Shown here: positions 25,483-34,936 of the stretch, piece after piece
Layout: every line of letters begins with the position of its first letter
Numbering within the stretch: position 1 is the first letter of the stretch
NCBI RefSeq assembly: GCF_040361275.1
Contig: NZ_APNH01000001.1
Location: 372,001-436,000 of the forward strand
Direction: 5' to 3'
Origin: Salinisphaera sp. T31B1
GTDB lineage: Bacteria > Pseudomonadota > Gammaproteobacteria > Nevskiales > Salinisphaeraceae
DNA: 64,000 nucleotides
Translations under genes and position numbers: made by a program
The notes under the pieces: generated by a model
Database searches by the model: none
Seen by the model: only the letters and a program-made list of their open reading frames with translations
Told to the model about the DNA's origin: nothing

Positions 25483-28400
25483 ATGCCGGCACACACCGAA
25501 CACCATTTCGAAACCGCGATTGAGGCCGGGTTAATAGAGCGCGGCGGCTACGAAAAACGCGACCCGAGCGCCTACGATGAATCGATGGCGCTGTTCCCTG
25601 ATGACGCCATCGGCTTTATCCGGAATTCACAGCCCAAACGCTGGGCACAGCTCGAAGCCCTGCTCGCCGACAAGACCTCAGCCACCGTTCTGGACAGTCT
25701 GACCAAGGAACTCGCTCTCAAGGGCGCACTGCATGTGCTGCGGCACGGCTTCAAGTGTTACGGCAAGCTGCTGCGGTTGGCGTATTTCCAGCCCAACTCG
25801 AGCATGAACCCGGAGTCGGCGGCACGCTATCGGCAGAACCGCTTGACCATTACCCGGCAGGTCGCGTTCACGTCAGCCTTGAAACGGCCGGACGGAAAGC
25901 ATCGACGCTGCATCATTGATGTCACGTTAGCGGTAAACGGGCTGCCCGTTGTGACCGCAGAGCTGAAGAACCCGCAGACGGGCCAGCGGGCAGCCGATGC
26001 CATCAAGCAATACGAGCGTGATCGCGACTCGCGCGATTTGTTGTTTAGCTTCAAGCAGCGCGCGCTCGTACATTTTGCCGTGGACCCAGACGAAGTCTGG
26101 ATGACCACGCGTTTAAAAGGCGACGACACCTTCTTTCTGCCGTTCAACCGCGGCTTGAATCATGGCGCAGGCAACCCGCCCGTCGCCGACAACTGGAAAA
26201 CGCATTATCTTTGGGACGAGGTGCTACAGGCAGATAGCCTGATGGATATCCTCCAGCGCTTCATGCATTTGGAGGTAACCGAGCACAAGACGCCCGCGGG
26301 CCGTGGCATACGCACGGTACGCAAGGAAACGATGATCTTCCCGCGCTATCACCAGCTCGATGCGGTGCGTCAACTCGTCGGCCACGCACAGGCCAACGGT
26401 TCGGGCCACAACTATCTGGTGCAGCATTCGGCCGGGTCGGGCAAATCCAACTCCATCGCTTGGCTCGCCCATCGGCTGGCAAGCCTGCACGACGCGGCCG
26501 ATACCAAGGTGTTTCATTCGGTGGTGGTGGTGACCGACCGCCGCGTGCTCGACGCCCAGCTGCAGGACACGATCTACCAGTTCGAGCACAAAACGGGCGT
26601 GGTCGAAAAGATCGACGAAGACACCCAGCAGCTCGCCCGGGCGTTATCCCAGGGCACGCCGATCGTCATCACGACGATTCAGAAATTCCCCTTCATCTCG
26701 CAGGCGCTGGAAAAACTGGACGAGAAAGGCGAAAGCCTTCGCGTCGATACAGCGAACAAACGCTTTGCCGTGATCGTGGACGAGGCGCATTCGTCACAAA
26801 GCGGAGAAACGGCCGGCGCGTTGCGCGGCCTGCTGAACAAGGACGGCATCGAATCGAGCATCGCGGCGCAGTTGTCCGATGAGGAAGACGATGATCTGTC
26901 CGATGCCGCCAAAGCTAATCTGCTGCGCGATGCGGCGCGCCGCCAGCGTCAACCGAACCTCAGCTTTTTCGCGTTTACAGCCACGCCCAAGTTCAAGACC
27001 AAGGCACTGTTCGACGAACCCGGACCGACCGGCACTTCGCCCTTCCATGAATATTCGATGCGTCAGGCAATCGAAGAGCGTTTCATCATGGATGTGCTGG
27101 CGAACTATACGACCTACCAACGGTTTTACGGACTGGTAAAACAGGCCGAGGCAGACCCGGACGTGCCGCGCAAGAAAGCGGCGAAGGCACTGTCGCGCTA
27201 CATGGAACTGCACCCGGTCAATATCGACCAGGTGGTATCCGTGATCGTCGAGCACTTTCGGCTGAACGTAATGCACGAAATTGGCGGCCGGGCGCGGGCG
27301 ATGGTGGTGACCGGATCACGCCTTGCCGCCGTGAAATACAAGAAAGCGTTCGACAAATATGTGAAAGACCACGACTACACGGGCATCCGCTCGCTTGTCG
27401 CCTTTTCTGGCACGGTCGAAGACCCGGACGATCCGGGCGCTTCGTATACCGAAGTGGCGATGAACGACGGGCTATCGGAACGCGAATTACCCGAGGCGTT
27501 CGAACGCGACGATTACCGTGTCCTGCTCGTTGCCGACAAATATCAGACTGGCTTCGACCAGCCGCTGCTACAGACGATGTATGTGGTCAAACGCCTCGCA
27601 GGCGTTCAGGCCGTGCAGACGCTTTCACGCCTCAACCGTATGGCACCGGGCAAGGCGCGTACCTTTGTGCTCGATTTCGTTAACGACGAAGCGGAAATCT
27701 ACAAGGCATTTAAACCTTATTACGAAACCACGCCCGTCGAAGAGAATGCGAAGCCGCAGCGGCTCAATGAACTCCAGCATGAATTACTGCAGCGGGCGAT
27801 ATTCTCTCCGGACGATATCGCTGACTTCACCGCCATCTGGTATCGGCCCAAACGCGAGCATAGCGGCCGTGAGCATCAAGAAATGGCGAGCGTTCTGGAC
27901 CGCGTGGTGACGCGCTTCAAGGAACTGGCAGAGGAGGAGCAAACACGCTTTCGCGGACAGCTCACGGCATTTCGCAATCTCTACTCCTTCTTGTCACAGA
28001 TTATTCCGTATCAGGACAGCGAACTAGAGAAGCTTTATACGTTCGTACGAAACCTGATGACGAAACTTCCGCTACCGGACGACGGCACACCCTTTACGCT
28101 CGAAGATGACGTGGCGCTACGGTATTACCGCCTGCAGCAGATGACCGACGGCTCGATCGAGCTCGGCCAAGGTGAAGCCTATCCGCTGAAGGGGCCAACA
28201 GACGTCGGCACAGCCGGTATCAAAGACGAGGCTGTTCCGTTATCCACACTCGTGGACAAACTCAACGAGCGTTTCGGCACAAACTTTACTGAAGCCGACC
28301 AATATTTCTTTGATCAGATTCGCGTATCGGCCGAGCAGGACGACAAGATTAGCGAAGCGGCGAAAGCCAACACTTGGCCTAATTTCAAATCCTATCTCGA

Positions 28401-28548
28401 GCGCGTTCTCGACGAGCTGTTCATTCAGCGCATGGAAGGAAACGAAGAAATTTTTTCGCGTGTTATGGGCGACCAGTCGTTTCGATCGGCTGCGCACGAA
28501 CACTTGGCAGCAGAGATATTCAAGAACGTTCGGCGCAGTTACGACTAA
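25483..28548 (+). CDS. hsdR: type I restriction endonuclease subunit HsdR
   Basis: A 1021-residue motor and nuclease subunit. The N-terminal nuclease domain has the PD-ExK-type residues D146, E160 and K162 (IIDVTLAVN and TAELKN). The superfamily 2 helicase part starts with Walker A HSAGSGKS (K321) and DEAH at 433-436, and includes VTDRRVLDAQL and the late motif QTLSRLNRMAPGK. The C-terminal helical region for assembly is complete. The ATG at 25483 has GGGGA 5-6 bases upstream. With HsdM and HsdS it would cut unmethylated DNA after translocation. All catalytic motifs look intact. Confidence 0.93.
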   Translation: MPAHTEHHFETAIEAGLIERGGYEKRDPSAYDESMALFPDDAIGFIRNSQPKRWAQLEALLADKTSATVLDSLTKELALKGALHVLRHGFKCYGKLLRLAYFQPNSSMNPESAARYRQNRLTITRQVAFTSALKRPDGKHRRCIIDVTLAVNGLPVVTAELKNPQTGQRAADAIKQYERDRDSRDLLFSFKQRALVHFAVDPDEVWMTTRLKGDDTFFLPFNRGLNHGAGNPPVADNWKTHYLWDEVLQADSLMDILQRFMHLEVTEHKTPAGRGIRTVRKETMIFPRYHQLDAVRQLVGHAQANGSGHNYLVQHSAGSGKSNSIAWLAHRLASLHDAADTKVFHSVVVVTDRRVLDAQLQDTIYQFEHKTGVVEKIDEDTQQLARALSQGTPIVITTIQKFPFISQALEKLDEKGESLRVDTANKRFAVIVDEAHSSQSGETAGALRGLLNKDGIESSIAAQLSDEEDDDLSDAAKANLLRDAARRQRQPNLSFFAFTATPKFKTKALFDEPGPTGTSPFHEYSMRQAIEERFIMDVLANYTTYQRFYGLVKQAEADPDVPRKKAAKALSRYMELHPVNIDQVVSVIVEHFRLNVMHEIGGRARAMVVTGSRLAAVKYKKAFDKYVKDHDYTGIRSLVAFSGTVEDPDDPGASYTEVAMNDGLSERELPEAFERDDYRVLLVADKYQTGFDQPLLQTMYVVKRLAGVQAVQTLSRLNRMAPGKARTFVLDFVNDEAEIYKAFKPYYETTPVEENAKPQRLNELQHELLQRAIFSPDDIADFTAIWYRPKREHSGREHQEMASVLDRVVTRFKELAEEEQTRFRGQLTAFRNLYSFLSQIIPYQDSELEKLYTFVRNLMTKLPLPDDGTPFTLEDDVALRYYRLQQMTDGSIELGQGEAYPLKGPTDVGTAGIKDEAVPLSTLVDKLNERFGTNFTEADQYFFDQIRVSAEQDDKISEAAKANTWPNFKSYLERVLDELFIQRMEGNEEIFSRVMGDQSFRSAAHEHLAAEIFKNVRRSYD

Positions 28549-28848
28549 CCCAACTACGCTGATTGCCCCCCTTAGTAAACGAAACACCGATTTCGTTTAC
28601 TAAGAGGCACAGCTAAGTAAAAAGCTTTAACTATCATCGTAGGCCCGTGCACTCACTAAATGCCTTACAGACATCGCATTCAGCGATAGCAAGCTTAAGA
28701 GCAATAGGCCGCGTAAATCGCCGAAAGATCGGTCCGGGTCGAACGCCTTATGTCGATTGCGTCGACACGCTGGTGAGACGTGTCGATAAATCGGTCTCAA
28801 ATCGACACATCATTGAGCTTCAAGCGTTCAACACGAAAGACTTGAGCC
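28549..28848. other. intergenic stretch between hsdR and glpD, no gene seen
   Basis: About 300 bases between convergent genes. It holds a perfect inverted repeat at 28571-28604 and a weaker one, TCGACACG at 28762 with CGTGTCGA at 28779. Local composition is AT-richer than in glpD, suggesting the edge of the restriction island lies here. No gene or tRNA was recognised. Confidence 0.6.
28571..28604. terminator. perfect 14-bp inverted repeat after hsdR
   Basis: CTTAGTAAACGAAA, loop CACCGA, then TTTCGTTTACTAAG, starting 22 bases after the hsdR stop. The stem is AT-rich and has no T run, so terminator is only the most economical reading; a protein-binding site or recombination end is possible. 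Confidence 0.5.
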
Positions 28849-30582
28849 CTACCAGTTCAACGTCTCGAACTCACGCTCACGCTCGCGGGCTGAATCGGCC
28901 GCTTCGGTCGCCTCCGGGGCGTCGTCGGCTGCCGCCTGGCCCGACGACGGATCCTTGGCGATGCCGTTGGTGACCGGATGCTCGCGGAAGTATTCGTCGA
29001 AGCGCATTTTCGCATCGTCGCCGAACAGGATTTCGCAGGCTTCGAGCAGGCCGGCGGAGTTCTTGATGGTCTCCTGGCGGGAGACGAGGCTGATCTTGGA
29101 GCGGCGGCGCAGGAAATCCTCAAGCTTGGTGATCATCTCGCGGCGGGCGGCCTGGCGGACTTCGGCGCGGATGTATTCGGTGCCCTCGATGAGGATTTCG
29201 GCCTGGCGCGGGTCTTCGCGGATATGTTCTAGCAGGGTGATGGCATGCCCGGCATAACGGCGCCACAGGCGGGTGGATAGCGGCTCGGACGAGGCCGGGT
29301 CGGTGTAGGCATCCAGGTTCATGAGCCGGGCCTGGTGGAAGAACTCATCGCGCACGGCATCCACCGGTTCGCCGTACCAGCGGTATTTCGGGTAGCGGAC
29401 TTCGATGCCCATCTGTTTGACCAGATGGGTGATTTCGTTGCCGACGTTCACGCAGTCCGTGAGCTTGCCGCCGAAGATGCTGATGTGGCCGCCGTCGATG
29501 TCGGAATCGATCTCGTGCTTGCGGGAAAGCTGCAGGAAGTCGCGATCCGCACCCGCATCGGCCTTCACGGCCAGCGGGCGGACGCCGCAGCGGGTGGCGA
29601 TGATGTCGTCGCGATTTAGCGGTTGCTCCAGATCCAGCCGGGCGTTGATGTTCTTGAGGACGAAGTCGATGTCTTCGTCGGTGATCGCAGCAAACGGGTC
29701 TTCGGTGCGCGTGTCGGTGGTGCCGATGCAGGTGCGGTTGCCCATGGGAATCGCGAAGAACAGGCGGCCGTCTTCGTCGAAGAAGGCGAGCACGCGCTTG
29801 TGGGGCGTGAGCCGGTCGACGATGAGATGGATGCCCTTGGACAGCACGTGGCTGTGCTCGGTCTGCTTGTGCGTGAGCTGGTTGTAGCGATCGGCGAGCG
29901 GGCCGCAGGCGTTGATGAGCACGCGGGTTTTTGCGGTGAATTCGCGGCCGGTCATCATGTCGCGCAGGTGCACGGTCCAGATGCCATTCTCGCGGGCCGC
30001 ACCTGTGGATTCCACGTAGTTGGCCGCGGCGCAGCCGCTGTTCATGGCCACGCGCACGAAGTTAAAGACAAAGCGGGCGTCGTTGTCGTGCAGGAAGGCA
30101 TCGGAATACTCGAAGCAGCCGATGGCGGGCTTCGTGTTGATGACCGCTTCTTCTTCATTGACGGTCGAAAGCCGCGGCAGCCGCGGCATCTTCGTGAAGC
30201 AGTTGCCAAAAAACCAGTACAGCCAGGTGCCGGCCCAGAGCACCAGCGGATGCCAGCGAAAGCCCTTGGTGATGGTGGTCAGGAAGCGGATTTCCTGCAC
30301 CGTGGAGGGATAGTGCTTGATGAGGTGGTTGCGCGACACGCACAGCTCGCGCACGAGCTTGAAGTCGTACGACTCCATGTACTTGATGCCGCCCCAGATG
30401 AGGTTGGACGACCACATGCTGGTCATACCGGCGAAATCGCCCTGGTCGATCAGCGCGGTCTTCACGCCCTTGCCTGCCAAGGCCGCCGCGCTCACGGCGC
30501 CGTTAATGCCGCCGCCCACGATAAGCGCATCGTAGACGTCGCCGGTGGCGAGTTTCTCGATATTGGCTTCGCGTAGCTGCAT
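28849..30582 (-). CDS. glpD: aerobic glycerol-3-phosphate dehydrogenase
   Basis: A 577-residue membrane-associated flavoprotein that oxidises glycerol 3-phosphate to dihydroxyacetone phosphate and passes electrons to quinone. The FAD-binding motif VGGGINGA lies at residues 22-29, and TSMWSSNLIWGGIKYMES is the conserved segment after it. PMGNRTCIGTTDT near residue 285, GVRPL near 345 and GGKLTD near 385 are family motifs. The C-terminal domain ends in an acidic, low-complexity tail (AAADDAPEATEAADSAR) that looks like a lineage-specific addition. No glpF, glpK or GlpR gene lies nearby. A fair number of FAD-GlpD proteins of this length occur in Proteobacteria. Confidence 0.92.
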   Translation of the reverse strand: MQLREANIEKLATGDVYDALIVGGGINGAVSAAALAGKGVKTALIDQGDFAGMTSMWSSNLIWGGIKYMESYDFKLVRELCVSRNHLIKHYPSTVQEIRFLTTITKGFRWHPLVLWAGTWLYWFFGNCFTKMPRLPRLSTVNEEEAVINTKPAIGCFEYSDAFLHDNDARFVFNFVRVAMNSGCAAANYVESTGAARENGIWTVHLRDMMTGREFTAKTRVLINACGPLADRYNQLTHKQTEHSHVLSKGIHLIVDRLTPHKRVLAFFDEDGRLFFAIPMGNRTCIGTTDTRTEDPFAAITDEDIDFVLKNINARLDLEQPLNRDDIIATRCGVRPLAVKADAGADRDFLQLSRKHEIDSDIDGGHISIFGGKLTDCVNVGNEITHLVKQMGIEVRYPKYRWYGEPVDAVRDEFFHQARLMNLDAYTDPASSEPLSTRLWRRYAGHAITLLEHIREDPRQAEILIEGTEYIRAEVRQAARREMITKLEDFLRRRSKISLVSRQETIKNSAGLLEACEILFGDDAKMRFDEYFREHPVTNGIAKDPSSGQAAADDAPEATEAADSAREREREFETLNW

Positions 30583-30815
30583 TCCGGGTTCTCTGTGGGC
30601 ATGCGTTATCGCGCCGATCGTGCGGCCGCAGACGCTGACCCGCCCACGATAACGTGTGCCGCATCCGGGCGCGCACGCCGGCGTTCCCGGCAGGCCGTGC
30701 CCGCTCTACGAGCGATACCAGCCGCCGGTTTCGCCGTGTCGGTGGGCAGCGGCCGTTGCGGGCGCGGCCGATCGGCGTTACAACACGGCCCATCATTTAC
30801 CTGCAGGCCCTGCCC

Positions 30816-31562
30816 ATGAGCCGCGCGATCCAGATCGAAAGCTCCGACGGCGTCATCGATGCCCATGTCTTCACGCCCGACAACGCCAGCGGCCCGCTAC
30901 CGGCGGTCGTGCTGTTCACCGATATCGGCGGCCTGCGGCCATGCTTTTTCGACAAGGCACAGACCGTGGCCGACGACGGTTATGCCGTACTCATGCCGAA
31001 TATCTACTACCGCGACGGGGCCGGCTCACCGGTGCCCGAAGGCAAGGCGTTTCTGGACGACGACGTGCTACCGGACCTGTTCGACCTGGCCCAGAAACTT
31101 ACGCCGGACGCCCAGAAACGCGATTCCACGGCGTATCTGGCCACGATCGACGCCGAGCCGGAGTTCGCCGGCGGCGCCATCGGCGTGGTGGGCTACTGCC
31201 TGACCGGCGCGTTCGCGCTGCGCATGGCAGCCGCCCATCCGGAACGGGTTGCCGCCGCGGCGGCCTTCCATTCCGCGGGCCTGGCCGTGGCCGGCGACGA
31301 GAACAGCCCCATGCACGCCGTCGCCGATATTCGCGGCCGTGTCTATATGGGCCACGCGAACAACGACGATCACCTGCCGCCCGACCAGATCGCACGGCTG
31401 GACGAAGCGCTTGCCACGGCCGGCGTGCATTTCACCACCGAATTGTATGCCGATGCCCGGCATGGCTATTCCGCCAGCGACGTACCGGCCTACAACGAAG
31501 CTGCGGACGCGCGTCACTACAAGCGGTTGCTCACCTTGTTCGAAGAAACGCTTTTGACCTAA
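30816..31562 (+). CDS. dienelactone hydrolase family protein
   Basis: A 248-residue alpha/beta hydrolase. The DLH-type nucleophile is a cysteine in GYCLTG (C128), with candidate catalytic Asp184/185 in GHANNDDHLP and His216 in DARHGYSA. True dienelactone hydrolases open lactones in chlorocatechol or protocatechuate breakdown, but no aromatic genes lie nearby, so the real substrate is open. The start at 30816 gives MSRAIQIESSDG, matching the family N-terminus; the longer frame beginning at 30654 adds 54 arginine-rich residues that look non-coding. It is divergent from glpD. Confidence 0.82.
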   Translation: MSRAIQIESSDGVIDAHVFTPDNASGPLPAVVLFTDIGGLRPCFFDKAQTVADDGYAVLMPNIYYRDGAGSPVPEGKAFLDDDVLPDLFDLAQKLTPDAQKRDSTAYLATIDAEPEFAGGAIGVVGYCLTGAFALRMAAAHPERVAAAAAFHSAGLAVAGDENSPMHAVADIRGRVYMGHANNDDHLPPDQIARLDEALATAGVHFTTELYADARHGYSASDVPAYNEAADARHYKRLLTLFEETLLT

Positions 31563-31797
31563 CGCCGCAATTCAGCCCGACCGGTCGGCCGGGCGCCGCG
31601 CGCGCCTGGCCTGTCGCGGCGCCTCGGCAATATCGGCGGGTCGATCACGCCCCGTCGGCACCCCGATAGACACAAGCGCCGCCGAGATGCCGCTACACGC
31701 GCCTCGCCGGCCGGCTCGTGCCAGGCCGGATACGCCAGCCGCGCGGCGATGTTAGCCTTGCCTGTGTCATACACCCATCACGTACGGAATGCCTGAG

Positions 31798-32685
31798 ATG
31801 CGTATCGGATTCATCGGATTGGGCGCCATCGGCACGCCCATGGCACAGAACCTCGTCGCCGCGGATTTCGACGTGACCGTCTGGAATCGCACCGCCGAGC
31901 GGTGCAAGCCACTGGTCGAGGCCGGCGCGACCCAGGCCGATTCGCCGGCCGACTGCGCGGCCTGCGACGTGCTGATCACCATGTTGGCCGACGACGCGGC
32001 GCTGCAAGCCGTGGTGGAAGAGCACGGCCTGATCGACGCCATGGGCGCCGCCACCGTGCACGTGAACATGGCCACGGTGTCGGTCGCGTGCGCGCGCGAC
32101 ATGGCAGAACGACACGCGAACGCCGGCAAGACCTATATCGCGGCCCCCGTGCTGGGCCGGCCGGATATCGCCAAGGCCGCCAAGCTCAATATCGTGGCCG
32201 CCGGCCATTCGGACGCCATCGAAACCGCACGCCCGGCACTGGAAACCATGGGCGCCAAGGTCTGGCCCGCCGGCGACGACCCGTATCGCGCCAACGTCAT
32301 CAAACTGGCGACCAACTACATGCTGATGGCCGCCGTGGAAACGATGGGCGAGGCCGCGAGCATGACCGCGAAGTACGGGATCGAGCCCGCCGACTTTCTC
32401 GAGATCATCACCAGCTCGGTATTCGCAGCCCCTGCATACATGGGCTACGCGCCAGCCATGGCCAAGCGGGCGTACGACAACCCGGAAGGCTTCAAGCTCA
32501 AGCTCGGTGCCAAGGACATGGACCTGGCCCTGGCCGCGGCCCGTGCCGAGCAGGTAGCCATGCCCGTCGGCGCGGTGGTGCGCGAACGCATGTCCGAGGC
32601 CGTGGCCGCCGGCGACGGCGAGCTGGACCTGTCGGCCATGGCCGAAGTGTCGCGCCGGCACGCGCATCTGGACGATCGCGATTAG
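31798..32685 (+). CDS. NAD(P)-dependent beta-hydroxyacid dehydrogenase (HIBADH family)
   Basis: A 295-residue enzyme of the 3-hydroxyisobutyrate/tartronate semialdehyde reductase family. The Rossmann motif GLGAIG is at residues 7-12. MATVSV stands at the place of the usual substrate loop, APVLGRP replaces the common APVSGG, and the catalytic lysine is K169 in NVIKLATNYM. I start at the second ATG because it gives the canonical MRIGFIGLG beginning and has GGA at suitable spacing; 31789 would add three residues. The altered loops mean the substrate may be a different beta-hydroxyacid. It is convergent with the sulfolactate operon. Confidence 0.85.
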   Translation: MRIGFIGLGAIGTPMAQNLVAADFDVTVWNRTAERCKPLVEAGATQADSPADCAACDVLITMLADDAALQAVVEEHGLIDAMGAATVHVNMATVSVACARDMAERHANAGKTYIAAPVLGRPDIAKAAKLNIVAAGHSDAIETARPALETMGAKVWPAGDDPYRANVIKLATNYMLMAAVETMGEAASMTAKYGIEPADFLEIITSSVFAAPAYMGYAPAMAKRAYDNPEGFKLKLGAKDMDLALAAARAEQVAMPVGAVVRERMSEAVAAGDGELDLSAMAEVSRRHAHLDDRD

Positions 32686-32882
32686 CGTCGGTCTGCAATC
32701 AGCGCTACTTGGCGCCCAGACGCCCGCGCCAGGGTCCGCGGCGGACGCTGGGCTTTTCGGTGCGCCGTCCACGCAGCCAGTGCCAACCCACGAACGCGAC
32801 CCGAAGCTTCGTGGCCAGCCTCAACATGACGGATCGTCGGCAGTCCCCGAAAGTGTCTACCGACGCGGCTCGGCCACCCACC

Positions 32883-33377
32883 CTAGAAAGGGAGGACGAA
32901 CAGACTGGCGTCGGGCAGCGGTACCTGGAAAAATCCTTGAAAGACGAAGTAGAAACCCAGCACGACAATGAAGCCCGCCAACGGATAGACCGCGCAGCGT
33001 GACCAGGTCCAGCGTTCATACATGGCAACACTCATGATCGCCAGATAGCTGACCAAGCCTGCGAGCACGAAGCCGATGAATGGCATCGCCAACGTGCCCA
33101 GCACCATGGCCACGATCAGCCCCACCCGCCGGCTGACCGAGCCCGGCGCGGCACGCGACTCGGGCGAGGCAAGCCCCACGAGATTCCGCACGATCAGCAG
33201 CCCGCTGAACGCCATCATCAGTCCCAGCACGGTATGCGGAAAAACCACCGCCGGGCCGTCGGGCACATCGCGTAGGTCCCACCATCCGATCAGACCGACT
33301 GCGATAAACAGTACGCCCCCGAGGGTGCCACGCACGTCGTGGCGATCTTCATCCGGTGTGCGAGCCATCACGGGCAT
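32883..33377 (-). CDS. tctB: tripartite tricarboxylate transporter small membrane subunit TctB
   Basis: A 164-residue protein with four predicted membrane helices, typical of TctB, the small integral subunit of tripartite tricarboxylate transporters. Helices start at about residues 17, 45, 85 and 130. The beginning overlaps the end of tctA by 29 bases; a later ATG at 33368 would shorten the overlap. It is the last gene of the 15.7-kb operon. With TctA and TctC it would import a carboxylated, possibly sulfonated, acid across the inner membrane. Confidence 0.83.
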   Translation of the reverse strand: MPVMARTPDEDRHDVRGTLGGVLFIAVGLIGWWDLRDVPDGPAVVFPHTVLGLMMAFSGLLIVRNLVGLASPESRAAPGSVSRRVGLIVAMVLGTLAMPFIGFVLAGLVSYLAIMSVAMYERWTWSRCAVYPLAGFIVVLGFYFVFQGFFQVPLPDASLFVLPF

Positions 33378-34878
33378 CTCCTATCGACGGGGTGGCACGC
33401 AAGCGTGCTGCGATGAGCGGATAGAACAGCGACAACGCGATCAGCACAACGATGGTGATCGCCAGCGGCCCAGACAGGAAGATCGACAGTGGATCGCCCG
33501 TCGCGCCCCCGATCATCCAACCCTGGACAAAGCCCTGTTCGGCAATGGGCCCCAGAATCAGGCCGAGCACGATGGGCGACGGCTTGAAGCCGAGCCGGTT
33601 GAGAAACCAGCCGATCACGCCGAGCACGATCATGATGACGGCGTCGGCCAGCGAATTGCGTATCGCATAGGCGCCGAGAATGGTCATAAATGCGACGATC
33701 GGCACCAGAACGGCCTTGGGGAAGGTGACGATGGATTTGAACGCATAACGACCGATCAACAACCCGATGGGCAGCATCAGTAACGTGGCGATGAACAATC
33801 CGTAGATGAAGGTATAGACCACGCTGTCGCCGCCTGACTGGAACATCGCCGGCCCGGTCTGGATGCCCTGCACCATGAGCGCTCCCAGAATGACCGCATC
33901 CGGGGGCGTGCCGGGAATGCCCAGTACGAGCGTAGGGATCATGCCGCCGCCGACTGTTGCGTTATTGGCCGACTCACTGGCCTGCAGCCCACGCGGCTCA
34001 CCCTGGCCGTAGCGCTCCGGCTGGCGTGAGTTACGTCGCGCCTCGGAGTAGGCCACCAGGCCGGCGATCGAACCGCCCGCCCCGGGCAGAATTCCCACGA
34101 ATGCGCCAATCAGCGACGAACGGATCAGATTGATCCAGTTGACTACACAGGAGCGGACCGCTTCGACCAGGCGATAACCCCGGCTCTCGCCCTGGATTTC
34201 GAGATGGCGCTCGGGCCGTGCCACGAGATCGATGAGTACCGGAATACAGTAGAGCCCGATCAGCCCCGACACCACGTCGATTCCGCCCAGCAGCGTGGTC
34301 GACTCGAACGTGAAACGCGGCGCGCCGCTGATCGGCGCCACGCCCACGCAGGACAACACCAGACCGAACGATGCGCCGATTAGCCCCTTGGTCAGCTGAC
34401 CGGCCGAAATGGCCGAAATCAGCGTCAGCCCGAAGATAGCCAGCCAGAAGTATTCGACCGGGCCGAACGCCAGGGCGACGTTGGCCAGCGGCGGCGCAAG
34501 GAACAAAAGCGCTGCGGCCCCCACCAGCCCGCCGATCACGCTCGATAGACAGGCGATGGTAACCGCCAGATCGCCGTCGCCTTGCTTGGCCATGGGAAAG
34601 CCGTCGAACGTCGTCGCGATGGCTGAAGGCGTACCCGGCGTATTAAGCAGGATCGCCGCATAGGCGCCGCCGTAGATGGCCCCGGTATAGATCGCGCCCA
34701 TCAGCAACAGCGCCGACGTCGGCTCCATCGAAAACGTCAACGGCACGAGTACCGCGATCGCCATGGTCGCGGTCAGGCCGGGGATCGCGCCGAGCACGGT
34801 ACCGGCGGTGACACCCACCACGGCCATCAACAGATTGAACGGCGTCAGCGCGCCGAAAATACTCTCGACATGAAACAT
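33349..34878 (-). CDS. tctA: tripartite tricarboxylate transporter large membrane subunit TctA
   Basis: A 509-residue polytopic protein with the two signature glycine/proline-rich repeats of TctA: GAIPGLTATMAIAVLVPLTF followed by YGGAYAAILLNTPGTPSA in the first half, and GILPGAGGSIAGLVAYSEA with LVLGIPGTPPDAVILGALM in the second. About ten to twelve helices. The ATG at 34878 has GGAGA 7 bases upstream. It lies 58 bases after tctC. Such systems carry citrate, tartrate, glutarate, terephthalate and similar acids; in sulfolactate clusters of other bacteria Tct-type genes are also found. Confidence 0.92.
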   Translation of the reverse strand: MFHVESIFGALTPFNLLMAVVGVTAGTVLGAIPGLTATMAIAVLVPLTFSMEPTSALLLMGAIYTGAIYGGAYAAILLNTPGTPSAIATTFDGFPMAKQGDGDLAVTIACLSSVIGGLVGAAALLFLAPPLANVALAFGPVEYFWLAIFGLTLISAISAGQLTKGLIGASFGLVLSCVGVAPISGAPRFTFESTTLLGGIDVVSGLIGLYCIPVLIDLVARPERHLEIQGESRGYRLVEAVRSCVVNWINLIRSSLIGAFVGILPGAGGSIAGLVAYSEARRNSRQPERYGQGEPRGLQASESANNATVGGGMIPTLVLGIPGTPPDAVILGALMVQGIQTGPAMFQSGGDSVVYTFIYGLFIATLLMLPIGLLIGRYAFKSIVTFPKAVLVPIVAFMTILGAYAIRNSLADAVIMIVLGVIGWFLNRLGFKPSPIVLGLILGPIAEQGFVQGWMIGGATGDPLSIFLSGPLAITIVVLIALSLFYPLIAARLRATPSIGDARDGSHTG

Positions 34879-34936
34879 GCAAGGTCTCCGGGGACCGCGG
34901 CAGCGCCCTGCACGGGGCCGGGCGCCACTCGCCGTA

